Assembly (NCBI GenBank): GCA_965153355.1
Contig: OZ231126.1
Coordinates: forward strand, 16,926,001-16,990,000
Direction of reading: 5' to 3'
From: Flaccisagitta enflata
Taxonomy: Eukaryota > Chaetognatha > Sagittoidea > Aphragmophora
DNA length: 64,000 nucleotides
Shown here piece by piece: positions 37,188 through 47,204 of this stretch. Position 1 is the first letter of the stretch, and the number at the start of each line of letters is the position of its first letter. The notes under the pieces are model-generated. The model was given only the letters and a program-made list of their open reading frames with translations, made no database searches and was not told where the DNA came from. Both the position numbers and the translations under genes were made by a program.

Positions 37188-37415
37188 GAAATATTGCAAT
37201 TCTTTTCAGTCGAGGACGCACGAAGGATCTATTACTGTATCCCACCCAACCGACGGTGACTGTCCTGCTGCATATCCGGCCTTGCTCACTTTGAATGAAT
37301 ACATATCATGCATACCTCCGTAAAACGAGTCCATCGTGTATTCCTCTATTCCGAGACTGTTTTCATCCAGCCCTTCAAATAGGTCTCCAAAGACGTCAAT
37401 ATTTTCGTCCATCAT
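30537..37415 (-). CDS. POLB: Protein-primed family-B DNA polymerase (Polinton/adintovirus type), about 1,390 aa, 14 exons
   Basis: Exons: 37415-37316, 37151-36804, 36706-36191, 35856-35694, 35369-34686, 34551-34514, 34387-34215, 33949-33905, 33779-33626, 33479-32977, 32628-32108, 31927-31729, 31353-31266, 31178-30537. All have GT-AG borders and phases match except at exon 4/5, which is one base out of step. Exonuclease motifs: ISMDFEC (Exo I, exon 5), HNFALYD (Exo II, exon 7), YSALD (Exo III, exon 10). Polymerase motifs: DAN at the end of exon 10 continuing across the intron (A), KSLSNCLPG across exons 11/12 (B, with Cys and Pro at usually conserved positions), and SDT|DS split by intron 13 (C). 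KGI follows in exon 14. The Cys/His-rich segment before Exo II (CFTCGAFF...HARHHNHL) is typical of Polinton polymerases. It replicates the element from protein-primed ends. Introns carry the dispersed repeat and (GA)n runs. Confidence 0.93.
31995..32107 (+). repeat. (GGTC)n-rich dispersed-repeat fragment in polymerase intron 11
   Basis: GTCGCTCGGTCGGTAGGTCG followed by about 15 TCGG units, ending directly at the 5' splice site of exon 11 (GT at 32,107-32,106 on the minus strand). It matches the TCGG-rich centre of the dispersed repeat. Confidence 0.75.
32811..32968 (+). repeat. Dispersed 'CCGGCCTTG' repeat in polymerase intron 10 (antisense to the gene)
   Basis: A complete copy: AGTTGCGGACACGCAACTCTATAAGAG, GTCGGTCGGTCCG, CTACCCGTCCGCAACTGG, then GCCGTGTATCCAGCCTTGTTA. 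It ends 8 bases from the exon 10 donor. A (GA)n run at 32,664-32,719 lies in the same intron. Confidence 0.85.
33514..33591. repeat. (GA)n microsatellite in polymerase intron 9
   Basis: Read on the coding strand this is (CT)n, lying just before the 3' splice site of exon 10 (33,480) and therefore serving as the pyrimidine tract region. Similar intronic runs lie at 34,130-34,190 (intron 7) and 34,556-34,598 (intron 5). Confidence 0.9.
35392..35590 (-). repeat. Dispersed 'CCGGCCTTG' repeat in polymerase intron 4 (sense to the gene)
   Basis: Read on the coding strand the copy ends GTAGCCGTGTATCCGGCCTTGTTTGTTTTC, 9 bases before the 3' splice site AG at 35,371-35,370. Its T-rich tail is thus the polypyrimidine tract. 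A (CT)n run at 35,619-35,690 lies on the donor side of the same intron. Confidence 0.88.
35935..36088 (+). repeat. Dispersed 'CCGGCCTTG' repeat in polymerase intron 3 (antisense)
   Basis: A full copy: AGTCGCGGACACGCGATTCTACATC, (GGTCGGTCC)n, CTCCTGCCCGACCGTCTGCGACTGG, GTCGTGTATCCGGAG. Confidence 0.88.
37205..37290 (+). repeat. Partial dispersed repeat in polymerase intron 1 (antisense)
   Basis: TCGAGGACGCACGAAGG ... CCCACCCAACCGACGGTGACTG ... GCATATCCGGCCTTGCTCA: a shortened, diverged copy that fills most of the 164-base intron. Confidence 0.7.
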
Positions 37416-37574
37416 GTAGTTTATTGTTTTACCTAGATTTTTGGATTACGAGCATAAAAATAATGATTTATCTATACTAATATAATTTAATGAAAAGCAG
37501 AGATAACTAAATTAAGAGAGTTACGCATTGAAATTATATACATATTTCTCATTTTAAAGTTTCAGTTAGTACAT

Positions 37575-37965
37575 TTATTTTTTCCGTTTCATGCTTTTGT
37601 TTGTAGCTTGATTGCAATGTTCATTTTTTCGTTTCCTTTTTACAGTTGTTTTTTTTAAACGTTTTGCGATTTTTTTCCTAATTTTGGTGTCGTCATCGAT
37701 CAAACACGTGGAAACACATGGAGCATCATCATAATCATTATCATCATCCTCAGAAATTGGATTTTTTGGAGGGTTATCATCATCATCATTGTCATCATCA
37801 TTATTGTCATCATCATCATTGTCATCATCATCATTGTCATCATCATCATTGTCATCATCATCATTATCATCATCACCATCATCATCATCATCATCACCAT
37901 CATCATCATCACCATCATCATCATCACTGTTGTCATTATCATCATCATAATCATCATTTCATCAA

Positions 37966-38000
<35 letters not shown>

Positions 38001-38013
38001 ACATCATTATCAC

Positions 38014-38055
<42 letters not shown>

Positions 38056-38794
38056 TGTCATCATCATCATCATCATCATCACCATCATCACCATCATCGC
38101 CATCATCATCATCATCATCATTGTTATCATTGTTGTTATCATCATCATCATCAGCATTGTTATCATCACTGTTGCTATTGTCATTGCTACTGTTATTATC
38201 ATTTTCTTCGTTGTGATCATTTTCTTCATTATCGTTGCTTCCTCCACTGCCGGTGTTGTCGTTCTCGCTGTCAGGTTCTTTGTTTTCCGGATTGTCATTG
38301 CACTCATTGACTTCCATGACCCTCCTCTTTTTTGGATTTGTTAAGTGGTTGGGCTTTTTTTTTATTTCGTGTTTCTTCCTTTCTATTTTTTCATTCTTCT
38401 TTACTTTTTTCATTCTGTTAGTTTTCTCCAGATGGGTGGGAGATTTTTTTGTTATCTGCTTTCCTGTCTTTTTTTTCTCGCTCTTTTGCTTGTTTTGTAT
38501 TGTGACAGAATCTTGTTGTTTTAATCTCCTTTTACCATATTTAGTTGGCCAAACTATATTTTTAGCGATATTGTTGATTAAACCGTTAAAGCTAGTTTTG
38601 TTCTGGTTAGGATTTAGGCTCTCAATAGATTTTGAATCGCTCGGCTTTACTGAAAGGGCTTCTACATTTGAGTGGCTCTTATCATCTGTATTCATTGTTT
38701 TGTTTACGTATTTTCTACATGCGGCTATTAGTTGTTCGCGTTCTTTCTCCTGTCTTTTTTCTTTTAAATAACTAGTCTCGTAGATATTTTTCAT
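37575..38794 (-). CDS. Lys-rich/Asp-rich acidic protein with basic C-terminus; frame offset in the repeat
   Basis: From ATG at 38,794 the frame runs through a basic N-terminal half (KEKRQEKEREQ, then Lys-rich stretches to about residue 160) into an Asn/Asp-rich and then nearly pure poly-Asp tract encoded by (GAT)n, at 37,960-38,200. Near 37,955 the repeat changes phase: the starting frame becomes poly-Met, while the frame that restores Asp codons continues to a natural-looking end (ISEDDDNDYDDAP..., a basic RKKIAKRLKK-type nuclear signal, stop at 37,575). So the gene is either disrupted by a repeat slip, mis-sequenced, or spliced in a way I cannot see. Upstream exons are possible: an exon-like block at about 39,166-39,117 contains CSMC and has good splice borders. 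Lies between the polymerase and the 400-aa gene. Function unknown. Confidence 0.55.
37735..38170. repeat. (ATC)n trinucleotide array inside a coding region
   Basis: About 430 bp of ATC repeats with AAC/ATT/ACC interruptions. On the minus strand it encodes the poly-Asp tract of the acidic protein. Confidence 0.9.
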
Positions 38795-38973
38795 TAGAGG
38801 AGTCCCGAAGTACGCACTTCCACTCGTTTGTTTAGCAAGACAAAAATTCTCACTCCAGCCACCCCTAGTAATTCTTAGGAGACTCCTTTAACTAACTCGA
38901 TCCAATATTCTTTCACTTGTCATATCTACGATTTGTTGAAAAAGATGAACACAAAACTACAAGTTTCCATAGA

Positions 38974-38976
38974 GAA

Positions 38977-39041
<65 letters not shown>
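38974..39041. repeat. (GA)n microsatellite between genes
   Basis: A pure GA run between the acidic gene and the 400-aa gene. Confidence 0.9.
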
Positions 39042-39042
<1 letters not shown>

Positions 39043-39273
39043 GGTTAGGAATACTTAAACAGTTAAGCTTTTGACGATGTTTTAAAAAAGATGTTTTAAA
39101 GAGTAAACTTACCTTTTCTGACGAGCGTTATTAAAGATGACGGCGCACATCGAGCAGCTGAGGGAGGGGAGAGGGGTAGGACAAGGGAACATGGAGTTAT
39201 CGCGATTATTGTTTAGGGAACATGACTGACGGACAATCAGGAATGTGCACTTACCGAACTAGCAGAAAGTTAT

Positions 39274-40718
39274 CTAGCATTTTAGATTCTTCAATTGAAG
39301 ATCGTTCGACGGAATTAAGTTTGAGAGACTTGTATGTACGCAAAAATATATCGTCTCCATGATAAACTATGAAAAAAAAAGTCTCGGTGAGTATATGGTT
39401 ATTTCCATGTACTGAAATATGAGATGTGTTGTTATGAAATTGTGTTACCTGTAAAATGCTGATTTGCATGTTGTAAACAACATGTTTTTGAATTGTAAAG
39501 ATCGCCATTTCTAAGGCATAGGACGCAGGTTAAGATAAAAGTATGACTTCCATGAGTCAAAGCGTGGAGTCCTACGAATGTCAGTAGAAAAAACAATTTT
39601 ACTTACCATTTAGACAAGTGTAGCAGAATAGATAATTCAAGGGGGTAAAATAGATGTAAAATGTGCTTACCATGATGATTTTGCCAATGTTTTCTGATTT
39701 CTTCGAAGGTCCATAAAGGCATGACTCTTTGAATATTAATATTTGAAACAGCCTTATTAACAAATTTGTATTTGACTTTCTCAACAGGTTTTACGTCGTT
39801 TGCTGCAGCCGGACAGAGAAAGCAGTTGCTAATAACAGAAGCGCTCAGAAGCTCTTGATCTATGCTGTTAGAATTAAAGATTTTTTTTAAGGAAGCTACT
39901 TCTTTTTTTTCAAATCTTTTGCTCATTCTCAACAATTTCCTATTGGAATAATTTAAAAGACTTTCTTTTCTTTTTGGGCTGTTTTTCAAGAAAAACTCTA
40001 TGTTTCTTAACACGTTTCCTCGGATTTTTTCCAACTGAGCTTTAGAAGCACTTGATAAGCTGTTAAAACTCTCATGAGGTTTAGATTTTTTGTAATCTAA
40101 GAGATCTTCTTTGTAGCGGTTTAGGTAATCGTCGGTCTGTAAGTTTTCACAACTTGTAGCTAACGCCGCTAGGAATTTTACATCAAGATCTATGCGGTTG
40201 TTTTCGTCGTCGTAGTTTTGTAAAAATTGATCCAGAAGAGTCGAGTCAGGAAACGCCACAGCCTGAGCCAACTGGTCCTTGCTCACTCTTGTTAATGCTT
40301 CCTTAACCGGTAACACACCGTCTTGGGGGAAAAGGCTTAGTATTAGATTTAGATTTTCATTTTCTTTAGGAAAAATTTCTTTTAATGTGCTTACGATAAG
40401 ATCTTTCACATCCTGATTCTCGACATTTGTTTGTTGAATGTTATCTTCAAATTGTTTTATAAATGATGATTGCTTTACTATTTCTAAACCTATTTGACTT
40501 TCAAACTCGGCTTCATTTTGTACTGTTGGAGTTATGCTAAGTAAGTCGGGTTGTTGCTTGGTACCCATTGTCAACTGATCTAATTTACTTAGGAAATCTC
40601 GCAAATCTGGATTTAAGATATTTGATTCGGCAAAGCTAGTGTAGTCTATGTGAGAGCTTTTTATTTTAAGAGAGGCCGGTAGTGTTGTTGCTGCAGTAGA
40701 ATTACTGCAAACGGCCAT
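39274..40718 (-). CDS. Unknown protein, 400 aa, 3 exons
   Basis: Exons 40718-39671, 39510-39449 and 39366-39274 have GT-AG borders and add to exactly 401 codons. The first exon encodes 349 residues of mostly helical, Leu/Asn/Lys-rich sequence with no signal peptide or membrane segment. Near its end are NCFLC and later HWQNHH, which could form a C2H2-type zinc site. A 3' splice site (TTTGCAG) sits 5 bases before the ATG, so an upstream exon is possible; a candidate at about 40,950-40,886 would join in phase. An alternative frame of the last exon runs on to a strong donor at 39,253 and a downstream CSMC-containing block, so the 3' end may have a second form. Upstream of the polymerase on the same strand. 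No family recognised. Confidence 0.75.
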
Positions 40719-40733
40719 ATGATCTGCAAATGA

Positions 40734-40738
<5 letters not shown>

Positions 40739-40809
<71 letters not shown>
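40739..40809. repeat. (GA)n microsatellite upstream of the 400-aa gene
   Basis: A GA run directly upstream of the probable 3' splice site that precedes the ATG at 40,718; on the coding strand it is (CT)n. Confidence 0.9.
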
Positions 40810-40810
<1 letters not shown>

Positions 40811-40975
40811 GAGAGAGAGAGAGTTTAGAATCGAATAGACCCTACCTTCTGCCTTTATCTTTTAGGCCCGGGAAATTACATCACCTACCTCAATAATTCT
40901 TAATGAAGACGTGTTTTGCACCGCAGCTCCTTGTTTGACGCTTATTGGAAAATCGGAAATAAAAAAAAGAATCCT

Positions 40976-41404
<429 letters not shown>

Positions 41405-41879
41405 ATTTAAAGAGCGTTGTAGGAAGAAGACCGTTTTCAAACGTCGTGACGATGCGCTGTGAGGTTGATGTTGTGAGGTAAGCTTTCAATAAGACTCTCG
41501 CAATACTCACACTGATTGAAATATTTTCCAGTATGAGTATCGCGAGAGGCACACTTGGGCTATTTTTTTTTTTTTGATGATGAACGCTTTTTTCTTTTCT
41601 TTTTTTCTTTCTTTTTTCTTTTTTTCAGACATCAGTCGGCGTTTTCCTTGGCTGTGGCACCGCGTTTCTATACACGTTATTAAAAGACCGTCCGCGAGTG
41701 GTGTTAACGTTTATGCAGCCAAAGCCCTTTTGACTGTTGTATAACATTTGTTTTGTAATGATTGTTTTATAACACGATTTTATAATAAGTTTTATAACAA
41801 GACGCTTTAAAAGAGGCGGTCGTCAAGTGATGATGTCGTAATACAGCTCCGTGAGTTTTTTTTTCAGCGTCCATATTTT

Positions 41880-42062
41880 TTCTGTTACGGATACGCGCCT
41901 CTACACTCCATCGCATTGGTCGATCGGTCGGTCGGTTGCTCCGTCCGTGTCCAATATTCCTGCCCGGATCTACGGATACACGTCTCTACACTCCATCACA
42001 TCGGTCGGTCGGTCGGTCGGTCGGTTGGTTTTGTCCAGCCGTCCAACATGTTCCTGCCCGGG
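41880..42062 (+). repeat. Two diverged tandem fragments of the dispersed repeat
   Basis: GTTACGGATACGCGCCTCTACACTCC...GGTCGGTCGG...TTCCTGCCCGG followed by ACGGATACACGTCTCTACACTCC...(GGTC)n...TTCCTGCCCGGG. These lack the CCGGCCTTG end. Positions 41,405-42,470 show no supported gene. Confidence 0.75.
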
Positions 42063-42477
42063 ATGTTTTTTGGCTTGTAGCAGTTGTTTTGTTTTTTCTT
42101 TTCTTTTTTCTTTTTTTCTTGGTCGTTTGAGAGATGCGGTACATCACGTGTTATGGGCAGAAAATGGCGCACAAAATTATTTTGATTAAGCTGTTGAGCT
42201 ATACATATATTTTATGTGCCGTCTTCCACCCAAACTCGCGAGTAAAAACGCGAATTCGTTACGATGATGCGGCCGCGCGGGAGTGTCGGGATTACCTTAG
42301 TTTTCGAGCTTGGATATTGACGTAAATGGTGATTATGATTGAATGATTTAGCGCTACTGGGCAGTATTACAAAACGTCTAGGATACACTGCCATACTATC
42401 CAGTAACCCGAGATCAAAAAATCGTTATTTGAACCGAAAGAAAGAAAAAGACAAGGTGATCAAAGTGGCGATGATGG

Positions 42478-42480
<3 letters not shown>

Positions 42481-42566
<86 letters not shown>

Positions 42567-42641
42567 GACAAAGTGATGACAGAGTGACAGAGTGACAGAG
42601 TGACAGAGTGACAGAGCGACAGAGTGACAGAGTGACAGAGT

Positions 42642-42731
<90 letters not shown>

Positions 42732-42806
42732 GACAAAGTGATGACAGAGTGACAGAGTGACAGAGTGACAGAGTGACAGAGCGACAGAGTGACAGAGTGA
42801 CAGAGT

Positions 42807-42886
<80 letters not shown>
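42481..42886. repeat. Compound satellite: (CA)n blocks alternating with CAGAGTGA octamers
   Basis: (CA)n at 42,481-42,562, then CAGAGTGACAAAGTGATGACAGAGTGACAGAGTGA..., (CA)n at about 42,643-42,726, the same octamer block again, and (CA)n at about 42,808-42,886. The middle unit is a near-perfect duplication of about 165 bp. Confidence 0.9.
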
Positions 42887-42888
<2 letters not shown>

Positions 42889-43128
42889 CCGTTGTTCTTT
42901 TCCTTTGCTGTTGATAACTGTTTTTTGAATAATCCAAGCTTTTTCTCTTGTCGTCCCGACGTGTTTTGTTCGTTGATTGAGTGTTTTGTTTTTAGACACG
43001 CGTTGTTGTTTTTTTGATGTAAGTGTTTTTATGTTTTTTTTTTGTTTTATATAGTCGCAATCAGTAACGATCTTCAAATCTTGATATTCATTTCTCCCTG
43101 AAATTTAAAAAAATCAAGGAAAATCAAC

Positions 43129-43749
43129 ATGTCAAAGGTATCGGCAGCCGAATTTGCAAAAGCATGGCGAACATTAAATGAGAAAATTAATTCTACAGCG
43201 AAATTAAAATTAACTTCAATAGAAAAATCTCTATTAAAATTGTATCTCTACAACGATTCAAAAATCGAAAATTCAACAATTCATGAACCTTTCATCAGAA
43301 AGGTTTTTAATGAGACTAGCGAATCTGAGGATAATGAAATGCAAAACGACGAACGATTCGAGATTCCCTCCATTTTTAATGAGCGTGAATGCTCTTACAT
43401 AAGAAACGAATACAGTTCGAATAATACAGCTCTAAGTAGAGTAGCTCTCGTGAGAGCTCATTTAAAGTTCAATAAAATTTCTAACGTCAGAATAGGGCAT
43501 GCCAACGGGCAGTGGCCCTTGAGGCATATGATCGTAGGGCGGTGAGTTTTTTTCATTTTGGTCAGTGAGTGTATTGATAAGCACGAATATGATTGATGAT
43601 TGATTACAATTGATTATCTCTTCCAAGGAGTTCAAAAGTTTGATGAAAAGAAGTCCTCTCTTTTTTTTCGAAAATACTGTCTATTGTTTTATAGCAACGG
43701 CTCCATAGATGCTCTTGTGGCGCTGGCGATGTTGCGAACAAAGTTTTGA
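43129..43749 (+). CDS. Unknown protein, 155 aa, 2 exons
   Basis: Exon 1, 43129-43541, ends at a strong donor (GGGCG|GTGAGT). Exon 2, 43695-43749, follows TTTTATAG. Together they give exactly 156 codons. The sequence is a charged, helical protein (KLKLTSIEKSLLKLYLY near residues 25-41, then an acidic centre). It has no signal peptide or membrane segment. It is the only plus-strand gene in the left, minus-strand half, and its last exon overlaps the last 60 coding bases of the 762-aa gene on the opposite strand, tail to tail. I recognise no family. Confidence 0.75.
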
Positions 43750-45032
43750 AAGTCGACGAGTCGTTGGACAGCCTCTGCTTCCCGTCGATTGGCATCGGCG
43801 GTTTGCCGTCTGGCGTCGTCTAGATCGCGTCGAAGTTCATGATTGGCGGATCTCGACGTTGCAAGCTCCATGGCTTGCTCGTTTGCAAGCTGCGTGAGAT
43901 TCTGGTCTGTAAGTGGAGCTTGTCGGACGTAGTAGCCGTTTGCTACTCCTCCGGCGTTAAGCATCACGGACGAAACCGTCATCCGATTGAGCGCCGGAGA
44001 GAAGACCGGGGCTCCGGCGCCCAAAATTGGCGCGGTATGCCGTAACGCTTGTTGAGACGTCATTTGCACGACGCGATGCTGCTGAGGATTTTGACGCTGC
44101 TGCGGGGGGTGCCCTACCGAAGCGTTGGGCTGCTGACTCTGCTGCGGCATGGGCATGATTTGAAGAAGCCTTTGCTGCTGCTGCTGTGGCTGTTGTTGAC
44201 GCTGCTGCTGTGGCTGTTGTTGACGCTGCGGCTGCGGCTGTGGCTGTGGTGGCTGCGGCTGGGGCTGTTGTTGTTGCTGTTGTTGACGTTGTTGATAGTA
44301 GGCGTGATTGGGGACTATTGTGCATCCGACCGGTGGGGGTGGTGGCGCGTATGGTGGTGGAGGAGCGTATGGGTGATGACGCGGAGAAGTCTCTTTCCTC
44401 TTTGAACTGCCTGAGGCTTTTCTTGGTGGCGAGGTGGAAGTGGAATCAACTGCCTCGTTGTTAAGTCCCGAATGCAGCGTGGTTTCAGGCAGATGATCCT
44501 GAAGCCCGTTGGAAGGTGAAGCAGCTGGGGAATGCTGATGGGGCTCAGCTTTGGCACGTTTCGTTGACGTCGAGGATACCACCAGAGCCATGGGATGCTG
44601 CTGCGGTGGGAGACTATCGACCACGGCGTTGGACGCCGCCGTGTTTGTCGTTGATGTCGAGGACGGCTCCGTTGTCGTCAAGGGCAGTTGTTGTTGTTCT
44701 TGCTTTATAGGGGGCATAGATGACGAGGAATTGACTGGGGGAGCATCTGTTGCAGCGTCGGTCGACGATGAAGTTTGCAGTTGACGTGCAAGAAGCGTTC
44801 GTAGCGTCGCCGCAGCTTGATTGTATTCTTCAACCGACCTGCCTTGTAATGGATCGTACTGCGAAGGAGGCGGCGGTGGTGGTGGCGGCGGCGTTCTTCC
44901 CTGTGTTGGCGGCCTCGGCGTTGCTCCTCCTTGTTCTTCTTCTTCCTCGACGCCGATGGAATGTTTCTTTTCTGGAGGAGGGATAACCCATGAGGGTATG
45001 TTGGTGCTGTTGGTGCTGTTGGTGTTGTCAGG

Positions 45033-45112
<80 letters not shown>

Positions 45113-45363
45113 GGTCTTCCTTTGGATGAGTTGTTGGCGAGGCCTCTTCCATTTCAGCGTCTCCTCCTCTTCCTCCTCCTCCTCTGGGCGAGTCTTCGTT
45201 TTCTTGATCCATCGGCTGTTGCCTGTCGTCTACCGCGTTGTCTTTTGCCATCTCCTGCCGTTGATCGTCACCATCCGGCAGGGTGCGATCATCTGTGTGA
45301 GAGAAAGAGAGAGAGAGAGAAAGAGAGAGTAAGAGAGAGAGGAGAAAGAGAGAAAGAGAGAGA

Positions 45364-45462
<99 letters not shown>

Positions 45463-45468
45463 GAGAGA

Positions 45469-45555
<87 letters not shown>

Positions 45556-46079
45556 GTAGCATTAGTAAAGGCGAATGGCATACATCATTCAATAGGTCAA
45601 TCATCCAATCATCAAATCATCCAAAAGAATGAGAGAATACAGAAATACAGGAATAAATAAAAAGGGCTTGCTAAGATTTTCTTTAAATAAACAGCATAAA
45701 GCTGTTTAGAAAATCTTTTAAATAGTGACTTTGAACCTCTTCACTGATGTTTCTGGCTCTCAGTATCAGATGAATCAGATGAATCAGGGAATCAGATGAA
45801 GGTAGACGACAAAGTTATTTACAATTCATTTCATTTTCATTTTCATTTTCATTTTCATTCATTCATTTTCATTTTTTTGTTTTTTTTTTAATTTATTTCT
45901 AATTTCTCAAACATCCACATCTACACATAAGTAGTATATCGGATGTATACTTAATGCTGTCTGCAAGTCACAATTGCATATAAATATTGCTAAATACAGC
46001 AATATTTAAATCATTTATCAACTTTTGTCGATCGACTTTTCTCTTATATTGGATTCATGCCATTTTTCTTCGATTATTG

Positions 46080-46156
<77 letters not shown>

Positions 46157-47128
46157 CTCTTTCTGCTCTTTACGCTTCATTTTTATCTCTCTCACCTGAG
46201 TTTGGATGCTTCCAATAGGCTCCGTCGAGAGTTACATTAAAAATGGTGTCCTTCGACGAACCCTTTCCACCACCACGTTTTCCCTTGCGGCTCATGATCG
46301 ACTTGCATTTGCCTTGAGAATTCTCAATCAAGGCTAAACTTGACGACGAAGCTCCAGTTTCCACCGTTTTGTCGCCTTCTTTATTTTTCGGCGCCGTTTT
46401 GGTGGCGACTCTAATCGGTGTCACCACGAGTGAAGGTCTAATAATGATAAAGAATGAAAACAAAAAGGATGATTAGGAACCTCCAGTTTCCACCGTTTTG
46501 TCGCCTTCTTTATTTTTCGGCGCCGTTTTGGTGGCGACTCTAATCGGTGTCACCACGAGTGAAGGTCTAATAATGATAAAGAATGAAAACAAAAAGGATG
46601 ATTAGGAACCCGAATTATGATCTCTCACTCTCACTCTCACTCACACTCACACACTCACACTCACTCTCACTCACTCTCACTCTCACACACTCACTCTCAC
46701 ACTCACACTCAACTCACTCTCACTCACTCTCACTCTCACTCACTCACTCACTCTCACTCTCACACTCACTCTCACTCTCACTCTCTCACTCTCACTCTCA
46801 CTCTCTCACTCTCACTCTCACTCTCACTCACTCTCACTCTCTCTCTCACTCTCTCACTCACTCTCACTCTCACTCACTCACTCACTCTCTCACTCACTCA
46901 CTCACTCACTCACTCACTCACTCACTCACTCACTCACTCACTCACTCACTCACTCACTCACTCACTCACTCACTCACTCACTCACTCACTCACTCACTCA
47001 CTCACTCTCTCTCACACTCTCTCACACTCTCTCTCACACACTCTCTCACTCTCACTCTCTCACTCACTCTCTCACTCACTCTCTCGCTCACTCTCTCACT
47101 CTCTCACACTCGCTTGCTCACACTCGCT

Positions 47129-47204
<76 letters not shown>

